A DNA stretch of 64,000 bases from Curtobacterium sp. PhB115 (GTDB taxonomy: Bacteria > Actinomycetota > Actinomycetes > Actinomycetales > Microbacteriaceae): contig NZ_RJKR01000006.1 of NCBI RefSeq assembly GCF_003752025.1, positions 407,466-471,465 of the forward strand. The letters run 5' to 3'. How positions within the stretch are numbered: position 1 is the stretch's first letter; each line of letters opens with the position of its first letter. Below are positions 8,240-16,233 of the stretch, piece after piece. The position numbers and the translations under genes were made by a program. The notes under the pieces were generated by a model. It ran no database searches, was not told the origin of the DNA, and saw only the letters and a list, made by a program, of their open reading frames with translations.

Positions 8240-9072
8240 TCACCGACCTCGCCCTCTCGGGCCTGCTCGACACCGCCCGCACCGCACACCGCGGCGTCGG
8301 CGCCTTCAACGTCGTCCTGCTCGAGCACGCCGAGGCGATCGTCACCGGGGCCGAACGCGCCGGGCTGCCCGTGATCCTGCAGATCAGCGAGAACTGCGTC
8401 CGCTACCACGGCGGTCTCGCCCCGATCACGACCGCGACCCAGGCGATCGCCCGCGCGGCCGACGTCGAGGTCCTGGTGCACCTCGACCACATCGAGGACC
8501 CGGAGCTGGTGGCGGCCGGGGTCGCGCTCGGGGTGGACTCGGTGATGTACGACGGCTCCCACCTGGACTTCGCCGCGAACGTCGCGGCGACCGCCGAACT
8601 GGCCTCCCGGTGCCACGCGGCGGGTGTCGCCATCGAGGCCGAGCTCGGCGAGGTCGGCGGCAAGGACGGCGTGCACGCCCCCGGCGTCCGGACCGACCCG
8701 ACCGACGCCGCCGCGTTCGTGGCCGACACCGGGGTCGACGCCCTCGCGGTCGCCGTCGGGACCTCGCACGCCATGCAGACCCGCGAGGCCTCGGTGGACC
8801 GCGACCTCGTCGAACGGCTCCGGGCAGCGGTCCCGGTCCCGCTCGTGCTGCACGGCTCGTCCGGCCTGTCGGACGCCGAGCTCCGCGGTGCCGTGCAGGC
8901 CGGGATGACGAAGATCAACATCTCGACGCACTTGAACGGCTTGTTCACCCGGGCGCTGCGAACGGTGCTCGACGAGCGGCCGGACGTCGTCGACCCGCGC
9001 AAGTACGTGTCAGCGGGGCGGGAGGCGATCTCGACCGAGACCGCGCGGCTGCTCACGCTGCTGCACGCCTGA
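8236..9072 (+). CDS. Class II fructose/tagatose-bisphosphate aldolase
   Basis: Zinc-dependent ketose-bisphosphate aldolase of 278 residues. GVGAFNVVLLEHAEAI is the substrate-binding start; HLDHIED contains the catalytic aspartate and a zinc histidine; EAELGEVGGKDG and AVAVGTSHAM carry the other metal ligands; LHGSSGL and TKINISTHLN bind phosphate and fix the class II family. The length and the ELGEVGGKDG form resemble GatY/KbaY and FbaA proteins. It is the last gene of the operon, starting inside the kinase stop. It should cleave the bisphosphate to glyceraldehyde 3-phosphate and dihydroxyacetone phosphate. Confidence 0.9.
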   Translation: MITDLALSGLLDTARTAHRGVGAFNVVLLEHAEAIVTGAERAGLPVILQISENCVRYHGGLAPITTATQAIARAADVEVLVHLDHIEDPELVAAGVALGVDSVMYDGSHLDFAANVAATAELASRCHAAGVAIEAELGEVGGKDGVHAPGVRTDPTDAAAFVADTGVDALAVAVGTSHAMQTREASVDRDLVERLRAAVPVPLVLHGSSGLSDAELRGAVQAGMTKINISTHLNGLFTRALRTVLDERPDVVDPRKYVSAGREAISTETARLLTLLHA

Positions 9073-9093
9073 CACCGGGCGCGAATCCGGCGC

Positions 9094-9142
9094 CGCGGCA
9101 CGGCGGCACGGCGACACGGCGGCACGGCGGCACCGCGGCACC
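9094..9142. repeat. GGCACGGC-rich low-complexity repeat between convergent genes
   Basis: Five or six imperfect copies of a 9-base unit (CGGCACGGC and variants) fill the space between the aldolase stop and the L-serine dehydratase stop. The array could act as a weak terminator or simply be slippage-expanded DNA. Confidence 0.6.
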
Positions 9143-9153
9143 GCACGGACCGC

Positions 9154-10584
9154 TCAGCAGAGCGGCACGTTCACCGCGAGCCCGCCCATCGCGGTCTCCT
9201 TGTACTTCGTCGACATGTCCGCCCCGGTCTGCCGCATCGTCTCGACGACCTGATCGAGTGAGACGTGGTGCACCCCGTCACCGCGCAGGGCCATCCGTGC
9301 CGCGTTGATCGCCTTGTTCGCCGCGATCGCGTTCCGCTCGATGCACGGGATCTGCACGAGCCCGCCGATCGGGTCGCAGGTCAGTCCGAGGTTGTGCTCC
9401 ATGGCGATCTCGGCGGCGTTCTCGACCTGTTCGGGTGTTCCACCGAGGACCTCGGCGAGTCCGGCTGCGGCCATCGACGCGGCGGACCCGACCTCGCCCT
9501 GGCAGCCCACCTCGGCGCCGGAGATCGACGCGCGCTCCTTGTAGATCGAGCCGATCGCGCCCGCGGTGAGCAGGAACCGCACGACGGCGTCGTCCCGTTC
9601 CGTCGGCGTGATCGCGGGGACGTAGGTGAGTGCGTAGTACAGGACGGCGGGGATGATGCCTGCGGCGCCGTTCGTGGGGGCGGTGACGACGCGGCCGCCG
9701 GTGGCGTTCTCCTCGTTGACGGCCATCGCGACGAGGTTCACCCACTCCATTGCGAAGAGCGGGTCGTGGTCGGGGTCCTCGCGGGTGAGCTGCTCGTGCC
9801 ACGTCGCGGCCCGGCGGCGGACGTCGAGCCCGCCGGGCAGGCAACCGGCGCGCCGCACGGAGCGGTCGACGCAGGACTCCATGACCTGGTGGATGCAGAG
9901 GAGCCCGGACCGGATCGCCCGCTCGTCGCGGGTGACGGACTCGTTCGCGAGCGCCACACCGCTGATCGGCAGCCCGGAGGCGGCGCACGCGGCCAGCAGC
10001 TCCGCGCCGCTGGAGAACGGGAACGGGACGGTGTCGTCGACCGGGATGGCCGCCCCGGCGACGTCTGCGGCGGCAACGTCTGCGTCGGCAACGTCCGCGC
10101 CGGCGTCGGCGTCGGCGATCCCGTCGCGGGTGATGAAGCCGCCACCGATCGAGTAGTACGTCTCGTCGGCCAGGTCGGCACCGGCTTCGTCACGGGCTCG
10201 CAGCCGCATGGCGTTCGGGTGCCGCGGCAGCATGGTCAGCGGGTGCAGGACGATGTCGGTCAGCCGGAACGGCACGGTCGCCCCAGCGTCGAGCCGGAGC
10301 AGGCCGTCGCGTTCAAGGGCGTCGAGCGCCGCGGACATCTGGTCCGGGTCGACGCTCTCGGGGTGCGAGCCCATCAGTCCGGCGACGACGGCGCCGAGGG
10401 TCCCGTGGCCCTGGCCGGTCGAGGCCAGCGATCCGTACAGGTCGACCGCGATCGAGCGGACCGGCAGCCCGGCGACCAGGGAGGCGAACTCGGCACCGGC
10501 CCGCATCGGCCCGACCGTGTGCGAGCTCGAGGGGCCGACACCGACGCTGAACAGATCGAAGACGGAGACCGGCACGTCCGCCAC
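9154..10584 (-). CDS. sdaA: L-serine ammonia-lyase, iron-sulfur-dependent, single chain
   Basis: Converts L-serine to pyruvate and ammonia with a 4Fe-4S cluster. The protein of about 476 residues joins the beta domain ([21 protein letters not shown] at the N-terminus) to the alpha domain, which carries the cluster cysteines ([45 protein letters not shown]) and ends [16 protein letters not shown] chose the GTG at 10584 because the next codons lead straight into SVFDLFSVG; an alternative GTG lies at 10575. Residues about 156-177 are an alanine/aspartate/valine-rich repeat insert not expected in the family. It is convergent with the aldolase. Confidence 0.95.
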   Translation of the reverse strand: MADVPVSVFDLFSVGVGPSSSHTVGPMRAGAEFASLVAGLPVRSIAVDLYGSLASTGQGHGTLGAVVAGLMGSHPESVDPDQMSAALDALERDGLLRLDAGATVPFRLTDIVLHPLTMLPRHPNAMRLRARDEAGADLADETYYSIGGGFITRDGIADADAGADVADADVAAADVAGAAIPVDDTVPFPFSSGAELLAACAASGLPISGVALANESVTRDERAIRSGLLCIHQVMESCVDRSVRRAGCLPGGLDVRRRAATWHEQLTREDPDHDPLFAMEWVNLVAMAVNEENATGGRVVTAPTNGAAGIIPAVLYYALTYVPAITPTERDDAVVRFLLTAGAIGSIYKERASISGAEVGCQGEVGSAASMAAAGLAEVLGGTPEQVENAAEIAMEHNLGLTCDPIGGLVQIPCIERNAIAANKAINAARMALRGDGVHHVSLDQVVETMRQTGADMSTKYKETAMGGLAVNVPLC

Positions 10585-10590
10585 ACTAAC

Positions 10591-10615
10591 CCGTCCGGAC
10601 GGACCGGTGCTCAGC
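10591..10615. repeat. 25-base direct repeat, copy 1
   Basis: CCGTCCGGACGGACCGGTGC followed by TCAGC is repeated exactly at 10735-10759. The two copies flank a type C palindrome. Copy 2 overlaps the stop codon of the pspC-like gene. Confidence 0.9.
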
Positions 10616-10648
10616 CCCGTCCGGACGACCGAGGCACGAGCTGGCCGC

Positions 10649-10720
10649 GCCGAGTTCCGGGCTGAGCGACAGGTCACGGACTCACGAGCGCGAGAGATGT
10701 CGCTCACCGCGAAACTCGGC
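10649..10720. repeat. Type C palindromic element, copy 1
   Basis: Inverted repeat with arms at 10649-10671 and 10698-10720. The arm core GGGCTGAGCGACA is shared with copies at 45971 and, more loosely, 62899. It sits between two same-strand genes and is flanked by a 25-base direct repeat. Confidence 0.75.
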
Positions 10721-10734
10721 CCGCGGGCTGGAAC

Positions 10735-10759
10735 CCGTCCGGACGGACCGGTGCTCAGC
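10735..10759. repeat. 25-base direct repeat, copy 2
   Basis: Identical to 10591-10615. It contains the complement of the pspC-like stop codon (10755-10757), so copy 1 looks like a duplicate of that gene's 3' end. Confidence 0.9.
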
Positions 10760-10949
10760 GGCGGGTGCTGCCCTCGGTCGGCATCACGAACCAGAGGACG
10801 ACGTACGCGATCCACAGGGGTCCGGGGAAGAAGCTCAGGATCACCCAGGCGACGCGGACGAGGGTGCGGGACAGACCGAAGCGGTCGGCGAGGCCGGCGC
10901 AGACCCCGGCGAGGAGTCGGCCGTTGCGGGGGCGGGAGAGTGTGCTCAT
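10755..10949 (-). CDS. PspC domain membrane protein
   Basis: 64-residue protein consisting of one PspC domain: [19 protein letters not shown] followed by a hydrophobic segment ([20 protein letters not shown]) and the end WFVMPTE. PspC proteins are small envelope-stress-associated membrane proteins. The ATG at 10949 is seven bases after TAGCGT, so the mRNA is probably leaderless. Its stop codon lies in a 25-base repeat duplicated 144 bases away. Confidence 0.9.
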   Translation of the reverse strand: MSTLSRPRNGRLLAGVCAGLADRFGLSRTLVRVAWVILSFFPGPLWIAYVVLWFVMPTEGSTRR

Positions 10950-11059
10950 GGTGTCGACGCTACGCACCGAGGGCCTCGCACCGAATCCGGCACGCGCCCT
11001 GATCATGGTGGGGAAAACCCCCGAACGAACCCCGACGACCGCCGAGACCCCGAACCCCG

Positions 11060-12025
11060 TCAGGGGATCAGCACGATCTTCCCGCGCGTGTGCCCCTGCT
11101 CGAGCTCCTCGTACGCGTCCTGCACCCGCTCGAACGGGTAGGTCGCCGCGATCGGCACCTCGATCGCACCGCTGGCGACCTGCAGCGCGAGGGCCCCGAG
11201 GATCTCCGGATCGGCGGTGTCCGTGCTGCCCGAGGCCTTCGCCCCGACCTCGGCGGCGGCCTCGAACGCGATGATCGTCTCGATGCGGTCCGCCGGCACC
11301 CCCAGGGAGATCCCGAGGTGGACGTACTCGGGGCCGTACGTGTCGATCACGGCGTCGATGCCGTTCGTGGCGAGTTCGGTGATGCGCTCCTGCAGTCCGT
11401 CGCCGTACGTGACGGGTCGGGCACGCTTCGACCGGAGCCACTCGTGGTTCGCCTCGGACGCGATCGCGATGACGTCGACGCCCTCGTTCGTGAGCAGCTG
11501 CGTGACGAAGCCGCCCACACCGCCCGCGGCGCCGGAGACCACGACGGTCTCGCCGGGTCGTGGGTCGACGGCCCGGACGGCCGCGGCCGCGGTGGTCGCG
11601 ACGACGTCGAGCCCGCCGGCGACGTTCCAGTCGAGCAGGTGCGGCTTCTGCACGACCTGCGTCGCCGGCACGGAGACGTACTCGGCCTGGCTCGCGCGGT
11701 CCCACGACCAGCCGATGACCTCTTCGCCCTCGTCGACCCCGTCGACCTCGGCGCCGACGGCCACGACGATGCCCGCGAAGTCCGTGCCCTGACCCGACGG
11801 CACGTCACCCCCGACGAGGCCCTGGCGGATGGCGGACTCGCCGGGGTTGATCCCGGCGGCGCGCACCCGCACGAGCACACGACCCGGGGTCGCCTCGGGC
11901 ACGGGCGCCTCGGCGACGTGCAGAACCGAGCGGTCACCCCACTCGTCGAAACGGACAGCGCGCATGGTCTCCGGGATCTCAGGCATCGGCTCCGACGGTA
12001 CCCCGCGGGTGTCCGGGTCGCTCAT
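11060..12025 (-). CDS. NADP-dependent oxidoreductase, quinone reductase type (MDR superfamily)
   Basis: 321-residue medium-chain reductase without structural zinc. The N-terminal GroES-like domain (MRAVRFDEWGDRSVLHVAE, VRAAGINPGESAIRQG, GTDFAGIVVAVG) is followed by a Rossmann domain with VVSGAAGGVGGFVTQLL. No zinc cysteines or GHE motif are present, as in QOR-like enzymes that reduce quinones or enones. GGAGCGG five bases before the ATG at 12025 fixes the start; longer upstream starts would run into the divergent gene at 12066. Substrate unknown. Confidence 0.9.
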   Translation of the reverse strand: MSDPDTRGVPSEPMPEIPETMRAVRFDEWGDRSVLHVAEAPVPEATPGRVLVRVRAAGINPGESAIRQGLVGGDVPSGQGTDFAGIVVAVGAEVDGVDEGEEVIGWSWDRASQAEYVSVPATQVVQKPHLLDWNVAGGLDVVATTAAAAVRAVDPRPGETVVVSGAAGGVGGFVTQLLTNEGVDVIAIASEANHEWLRSKRARPVTYGDGLQERITELATNGIDAVIDTYGPEYVHLGISLGVPADRIETIIAFEAAAEVGAKASGSTDTADPEILGALALQVASGAIEVPIAATYPFERVQDAYEELEQGHTRGKIVLIP

Positions 12026-12065
12026 GTGGACCGCTCCATCGCTGCGGGGATGCGAGACTGGGCGC

Positions 12066-12884
12066 ATGCCCATCCTCAACAAGGACATGCAGGTCTGCAT
12101 GTCGCTCGCGGCCCGGCCGAGCAACATCGGCACCCGGTTCCACAACTACCTGTACGACGAACTCGGGCTGAACTTCCTCTACAAGGCCTTCACCACGACC
12201 GACCTCGCGGGTGCGGTCGCCGGCATCCGCGCCCTCGGCATCCGCGGCTGCTCGATGTCGATGCCGTTCAAGGAAGCGATCATCCCGCTCGTCGACCACA
12301 TCGAGGAGTCCGCCGCCGCCATCCAGTCGGTGAACACCGTGGTGAACGACGACGGCGTGCTCACCGCGTCGAACACCGACTACGAGGCGATCGCCGCACT
12401 GCTCGCCTCCCACCAGGTCGACACGGCGTCGCGCGTGCTGCTCCGCGGCTCCGGCGGCATGGCGAAGGCGGTCACGGCGGCCTTCCGGGGCGCCGGCTTC
12501 GAGCGGCTGACGGTCGTCGCCCGCAACGAGGACACCGGGCCGGCGCTCGCGTCGCAGTACGGGTACGAGTGGGTCGCCGAGGAACGCGAGGCGGGGGAGT
12601 CCGACCTCGTCGTCAACGTCACCCCGCTCGGCATGCGCGGCGACCAGCAGGACGCGCTCGCGTTCGACCCGGAGCGGATCGCGGCGGCGCACACCGTCTT
12701 CGACGTGGTCGCGTTCCCGTCGGAGACCCCGTTGGTGCTCGCCGGCCGCGAGGCCGGCAAGCACGTCGTCACCGGCGCCGAGGTCATCGCGCTGCAGGCA
12801 GCGCGCCAGTTCGAGCGGTACACCGGCGTCGCCCTGACGGACGACCAGGTGACGCGAGCCAGCGAGTTCTCGCGCGCCGAGTAG
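12066..12884 (+). CDS. Shikimate 5-dehydrogenase-like protein
   Basis: 272-residue protein of the AroE family, which reduces 3-dehydroshikimate or related cyclic acids with NADPH. The N-terminal domain has the substrate patterns YKAFTTTDL, GCSMSMPFKEAIIP (the catalytic lysine in SMPFK), and IQSVNTVVND; the C-terminal Rossmann domain has LLRGSGGMAKAVTAAFRGAG and NVTPLGM. The first ATG that fits the family is at 12066. AroE usually has N-I-T-xPxK; here SMSMPFK is a quinate/shikimate-dehydrogenase-like variant, so it may serve catabolism instead of the main aromatic pathway. Confidence 0.87.
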   Translation: MPILNKDMQVCMSLAARPSNIGTRFHNYLYDELGLNFLYKAFTTTDLAGAVAGIRALGIRGCSMSMPFKEAIIPLVDHIEESAAAIQSVNTVVNDDGVLTASNTDYEAIAALLASHQVDTASRVLLRGSGGMAKAVTAAFRGAGFERLTVVARNEDTGPALASQYGYEWVAEEREAGESDLVVNVTPLGMRGDQQDALAFDPERIAAAHTVFDVVAFPSETPLVLAGREAGKHVVTGAEVIALQAARQFERYTGVALTDDQVTRASEFSRAE

Positions 12885-12910
12885 TCGACGCGACCACAGG
12901 CCGGACTGGA

Positions 12911-13003
12911 GGTGGGCCCCACACGCCGGTTCCGGCGTGACGCGCCAGCGGCACGACGGCCGTGACGGGAGGGACGGTGCCAGCTGGTGCCGCGCCTCCC
13001 GTC
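12911..13003. terminator. Type B hairpin, copy 1 (convergent genes)
   Basis: A GGACTGGAGG stretch near 12911 is followed by the main hairpin 12964-13003, whose arms start GACGGGAGG and end CCTCCCGTC around GGTGCCAGCTGG. It lies between convergent genes ending at 12884 and 13020 and would stop transcription from both sides. Confidence 0.6.
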
Positions 13004-13019
13004 CGCTCGTGGGGACGTC

Positions 13020-13463
13020 TCAGGCGTTCGCCGCGCGCCCGGTGGCGACCCACCCGAGCCGGCGCAGCGTCTCGCGGTTCCGGATCCAGATGAGCGGTTG
13101 CATGAGGAAGTCGGGGACGTACGCTCCGGGTCCCGCGACCGCGTTCTCGACGATCGTGACCTTGCACCCCTTGCGGTGCGCCTCAACCGTGAGTTCCACA
13201 CGGGCCTCACCGATCGGCCACCCCTTCGGCTGGATCACCATGCGGTGCGGCGGGTCCCAGACGAGCGAGGTCGTCACGTCGTCGATCACGACCGGCCACG
13301 CGCCGAACGAGTGGTGCAGCCGCGTGCCGACGGCGGGCCAGCCGGACTCCTCCTGGCGCATCCGGGACGCCCCGACGACCCAGGTCGTGTAGAGCCAGCC
13401 GTCACCGAGCACGTCGAAGACGGCCTCCGGTGAGCAGTGCAGGATGCGGACGTTCTTGGCCAT
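13020..13463 (-). CDS. SRPBCC family protein (polyketide cyclase/dehydrase type)
   Basis: 147-residue single-domain START/Bet v1-like fold. MAKNVRILHCSPEAVFDVLGDG is the typical first strand and helix, followed by WPAVGTRLHHSF and VELTVEAHRKGCKVTIVENAV. Such proteins bind small hydrophobic ligands. GGAGGA nine bases before the ATG at 13463 supports the start; the gene begins five bases after the stop of the FAD oxidoreductase, implying a joint transcript and a related ligand. Confidence 0.82.
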   Translation of the reverse strand: MAKNVRILHCSPEAVFDVLGDGWLYTTWVVGASRMRQEESGWPAVGTRLHHSFGAWPVVIDDVTTSLVWDPPHRMVIQPKGWPIGEARVELTVEAHRKGCKVTIVENAVAGPGAYVPDFLMQPLIWIRNRETLRRLGWVATGRAANA

Positions 13464-13468
13464 GGTGA

Positions 13469-14914
13469 TCAGTCCTCCGGGGTGAGATCGACGTCCTGGG
13501 GCAGCCCGAAGGTGTGCCGCAGTGCGCTCTTCGCCGCGTGCCACCCGGCCATGCCGTGCACACCGGGTCCGGGCGCCGAGGCCTCCGAGCACAGGTACAT
13601 GCCGCCGCCCATCCGCCACGGGTCGCTCGACAGGACCGGGCGTTTGACGAGCTGCCAGAAGCTCGCAGCACCGGCGGCGATGTCGCCGCCGACGTAGTTC
13701 GGGTTGTACTCCGCCATCTGGGCGGCCGTCCGGGAGTTCGACGACAGGATCGTGTCGCGGAAGCCCGGCGCGAAGCGCTCGATCTGGCGCGTGACCACCT
13801 CGGTGGGGTCGACGTCCGAGCCGGCGGGGACGTGCGCGTACGCCCAGAAGACGTGCTTCCCCTCGGGAGCGCGCGACGGGTCGACCACGGTCGGCTCCGC
13901 ACCGAGGACGTACGGCCGGTCGGCGTGCTGCCCGTGCGCGACGGCCCGTTCGGCGGCGGCGATCTCCGCGCGGGTTCCGCCGATGTGCACGGTGCCGGCC
14001 TTCCGGAGCTCCTCGTTCGTCCACGGCACCGGGTCCGACAGCGCGAAGTCGACCTTCGCCGCGGCGTTCCCGAACCGGAACCGGCGGAGGGCGCCGCGCT
14101 TCGGCGTCGGGATCTGCTTCCCCGCGATCCGCAGCATCCCCGGCACGCTCGTGTCGAACAGCACCGCCTTCGCCGGGGTCAGGTCACCGAGCGACCGGAC
14201 CTCGTGCCCGGTGACGATCCGACCGCCGTGCGCGACGAGGTCCGCGGCGAGCGCGTCGACGATCGCCTGGCTGCCACCGATCGGCACCGGCCAACCGCGG
14301 GCGTGGGCGTAGGAGCCGAGGGACAGGGCCGCCGCTGCCGTCGACAGCGAGGGCAGGTGCTGGATCGAGTGCGCCGCGACGCCGGACACCATCGCCGGGG
14401 CGGCGTCGCCGCGGAAGCGCAGGTTCCAGGCGCTGCTGCCCTGCTCGAGTGCCCGGAGGCCGAACCGCAGCACCGTGAGGGGGTGGCGCGGCACGTGCAG
14501 CAGTGCGTCCGTGGCGAAGTCGGCGACCTGGTCGGCGTTCCGCGCGAGCGGAGCCATCAGCTGCGCGAAGGCCGGCCCGTCGACGCCGAGCCCCGCCGCG
14601 GTCCGTTCGAGGTCCTGGTACGCGATGCCGGCACGGCCGCCGTCGAGCGGGTGCCCGTACTGCACCTCTGGCAGGCGGAGCTCGATGCGCTCCTCCATCT
14701 TGAACAGCCGGAAGAACTCGGACTGCAGCGCCATCGGGTGCACGGCGGAGCAGACGTCGTGCAGGAAGCCGGGCAGGGTGAGCTCGGCGGTCCGGGCTCC
14801 GCCGCCGATGGTGTCGTTCCGCTCGACGACCTCGACCGAGAGGCCCGCACGCGCGAGGGTCACCGCCGCCGCGAGTCCGTTCGGTCCCGCTCCGACGACC
14901 ACCGCATCAACCAT
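13469..14914 (-). CDS. FAD-dependent oxidoreductase, phytoene-desaturase (CrtI)-like
   Basis: 481-residue flavoprotein. VDAVVVGAGPNGLAAAVTLA is the FAD-binding dinucleotide fold and VVERNDTIGGGARTAEL the second FAD motif. The middle and C-terminal regions match the carotenoid desaturase/retinol saturase family. The C-terminus (MYLCSEASAPGPGVHGMAG) is the final FAD-contact motif. No carotenoid genes flank it, so a true phytoene substrate is doubtful. The ATG lies six bases after TAGGCT, suggesting a leaderless mRNA that also carries the SRPBCC gene. Confidence 0.87.
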   Translation of the reverse strand: MVDAVVVGAGPNGLAAAVTLARAGLSVEVVERNDTIGGGARTAELTLPGFLHDVCSAVHPMALQSEFFRLFKMEERIELRLPEVQYGHPLDGGRAGIAYQDLERTAAGLGVDGPAFAQLMAPLARNADQVADFATDALLHVPRHPLTVLRFGLRALEQGSSAWNLRFRGDAAPAMVSGVAAHSIQHLPSLSTAAAALSLGSYAHARGWPVPIGGSQAIVDALAADLVAHGGRIVTGHEVRSLGDLTPAKAVLFDTSVPGMLRIAGKQIPTPKRGALRRFRFGNAAAKVDFALSDPVPWTNEELRKAGTVHIGGTRAEIAAAERAVAHGQHADRPYVLGAEPTVVDPSRAPEGKHVFWAYAHVPAGSDVDPTEVVTRQIERFAPGFRDTILSSNSRTAAQMAEYNPNYVGGDIAAGAASFWQLVKRPVLSSDPWRMGGGMYLCSEASAPGPGVHGMAGWHAAKSALRHTFGLPQDVDLTPED

Positions 14915-14953
14915 GCTCCGAGCCTAGGGACTCGCGTCTGCGTGTGGTCCCGG

Positions 14954-15622
14954 TCAGGGGCGGGCGGTGTCCGGGTCAGCCGGGTCGGACTCGTCCTGGT
15001 CGCCGTCGGCGTCGTCGGGCTCGTCGGCGTCGACAGGGGTCGAGCCGACGGGGTGCTCGGCGAGCAGCGCGGCGAAGTCCTCGTCGAGCATCTGCTGCAG
15101 CCGGTCGTCGCGGCCGACCTCGTAGTCATCGGCGGGACGCTGCGCCCAGCCGAGTCGCCCGACGACCGTGGTGCCGATGTCGTCCCAGGCGCGGGCACGG
15201 GCGGCGAGCACGATGCCGTCGACGAAGTGCTGGTCGTCCCGGCGCTTGTCGAGCATCGTCGCGAGCTGCTCGTAGGTGGCCTCGCGCGTGCGGAGCTTCA
15301 GGTCGTCGCCCCGGCGGTAGTCGTGCTGGTGCCGCGAACGCCCCTTCTGCTTGCTCGACTTCGACCGGATGTCACGCATGCGCGCTGCGTCGCCACGCTG
15401 TTCCTCGGCCATGCGGTGGAGTTCCTCGCGCGTGGCCTCGGCGATCAGGGCGTGGTCGAAGTACCCCTGGTCGCGCAGGGCGTTGGTGATGATCCGGTTG
15501 CCGACGGCGATCGTGACCGCGGCCTTCGCGATGAGGAACCCCTCGTCGACGGCACGCTTCAGTTCGACCTGGCTGACGGGTCGATCGCGCACGTCGTGGT
15601 TGCGTCGTCCGAACAAGGCCAT
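14954..15622 (-). CDS. Conserved hypothetical protein
   Basis: 222-residue soluble protein that I do not recognise. It starts ALFGRRNHDV, has a helical middle (LKRAVDEGFLIAKAAVTIAVGN), a basic charged stretch (RSKSSKQKGRSRHQHDYR) and an acidic C-terminal tail rich in D, E and P. No signal peptide, membrane segment or known catalytic motif is visible. The ATG at 15622 lies six bases after TATCGT, a leaderless arrangement. Neighbours give no clue to function. Confidence 0.75.
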   Translation of the reverse strand: MALFGRRNHDVRDRPVSQVELKRAVDEGFLIAKAAVTIAVGNRIITNALRDQGYFDHALIAEATREELHRMAEEQRGDAARMRDIRSKSSKQKGRSRHQHDYRRGDDLKLRTREATYEQLATMLDKRRDDQHFVDGIVLAARARAWDDIGTTVVGRLGWAQRPADDYEVGRDDRLQQMLDEDFAALLAEHPVGSTPVDADEPDDADGDQDESDPADPDTARP

Positions 15623-15679
15623 GCGTCGACGATACCGGCGGCGGGTGACCCTCCGTCCGCACGCGCGGCGCACGACCGG

Positions 15680-16207
15680 TCAGAGCACCCGACCGTAGAC
15701 GGCGACGTCGACGCGGTTCGGACCGAGCGGCATCCCGCTGCGCAGGGTGCCCTCGTGCGTGAATCCGAGCCGCTCGGCGAGGCCGCGGCTGCGCGTGTTG
15801 TCGACGGCCGTGCGGATCTCCAGCCGCGCGGTGCCGCGTGCCCGGGCGACCTCGACGAGGACGGTGGCGGCCCGCCGGACGACACCACGCCCCTCCAGGC
15901 CGGCGTCCACCCAGTAGCCGAGCGACGCCTGCCCGAGGTACGGGTCGAACGACAACGAGGCGGCTCCGACGATCCGGTCGTCCGCACGGATGACGCAGGG
16001 GAGCGCGCGGTCCATCGCGAACTGGCCGAGCAGCCGCTCGGTGTGCAGGGTGGCACCGTCGAGCGTCTGCGGACCCCACGCCCAGGGCTCGGCGGCACGC
16101 AGTCGGTCCCGGTTCGCGTGCACGAGTGCGAGCACGGGTTCGATCGTCGTCAGGTCGCGCAGGGTCAGCGTGTACCCGTCGCCGAGGTCCCGTCCGAATG
16201 CCGTCAC
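15680..16207 (-). CDS. GNAT family N-acetyltransferase (RimJ/RimL-like)
   Basis: 175-residue acetyltransferase. The acetyl-CoA loop appears as LGYWVDAGLEGRGVVRRAAT, followed by ARGTARLEIRTAVDNTRSRGLAERLGFTHEG, the characteristic end of RimJ/RimL-type enzymes that acetylate ribosomal proteins or other N-termini. The GTG at 16207 lies seven bases after TAGTGT (leaderless); another GTG slightly upstream is possible. It follows the ABC exporter permease by 26 bases on the same strand. Confidence 0.87.
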   Translation of the reverse strand: MTAFGRDLGDGYTLTLRDLTTIEPVLALVHANRDRLRAAEPWAWGPQTLDGATLHTERLLGQFAMDRALPCVIRADDRIVGAASLSFDPYLGQASLGYWVDAGLEGRGVVRRAATVLVEVARARGTARLEIRTAVDNTRSRGLAERLGFTHEGTLRSGMPLGPNRVDVAVYGRVL

Positions 16208-16233
16208 CGTCCCGACACTATGCACGCCGGGCG

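Noticed and set aside
8016..8345. Repeat block that might be read as a CRISPR-like array
   Set aside because: Units are contiguous without spacers, in frame with a kinase, and alternate as a coding repeat.
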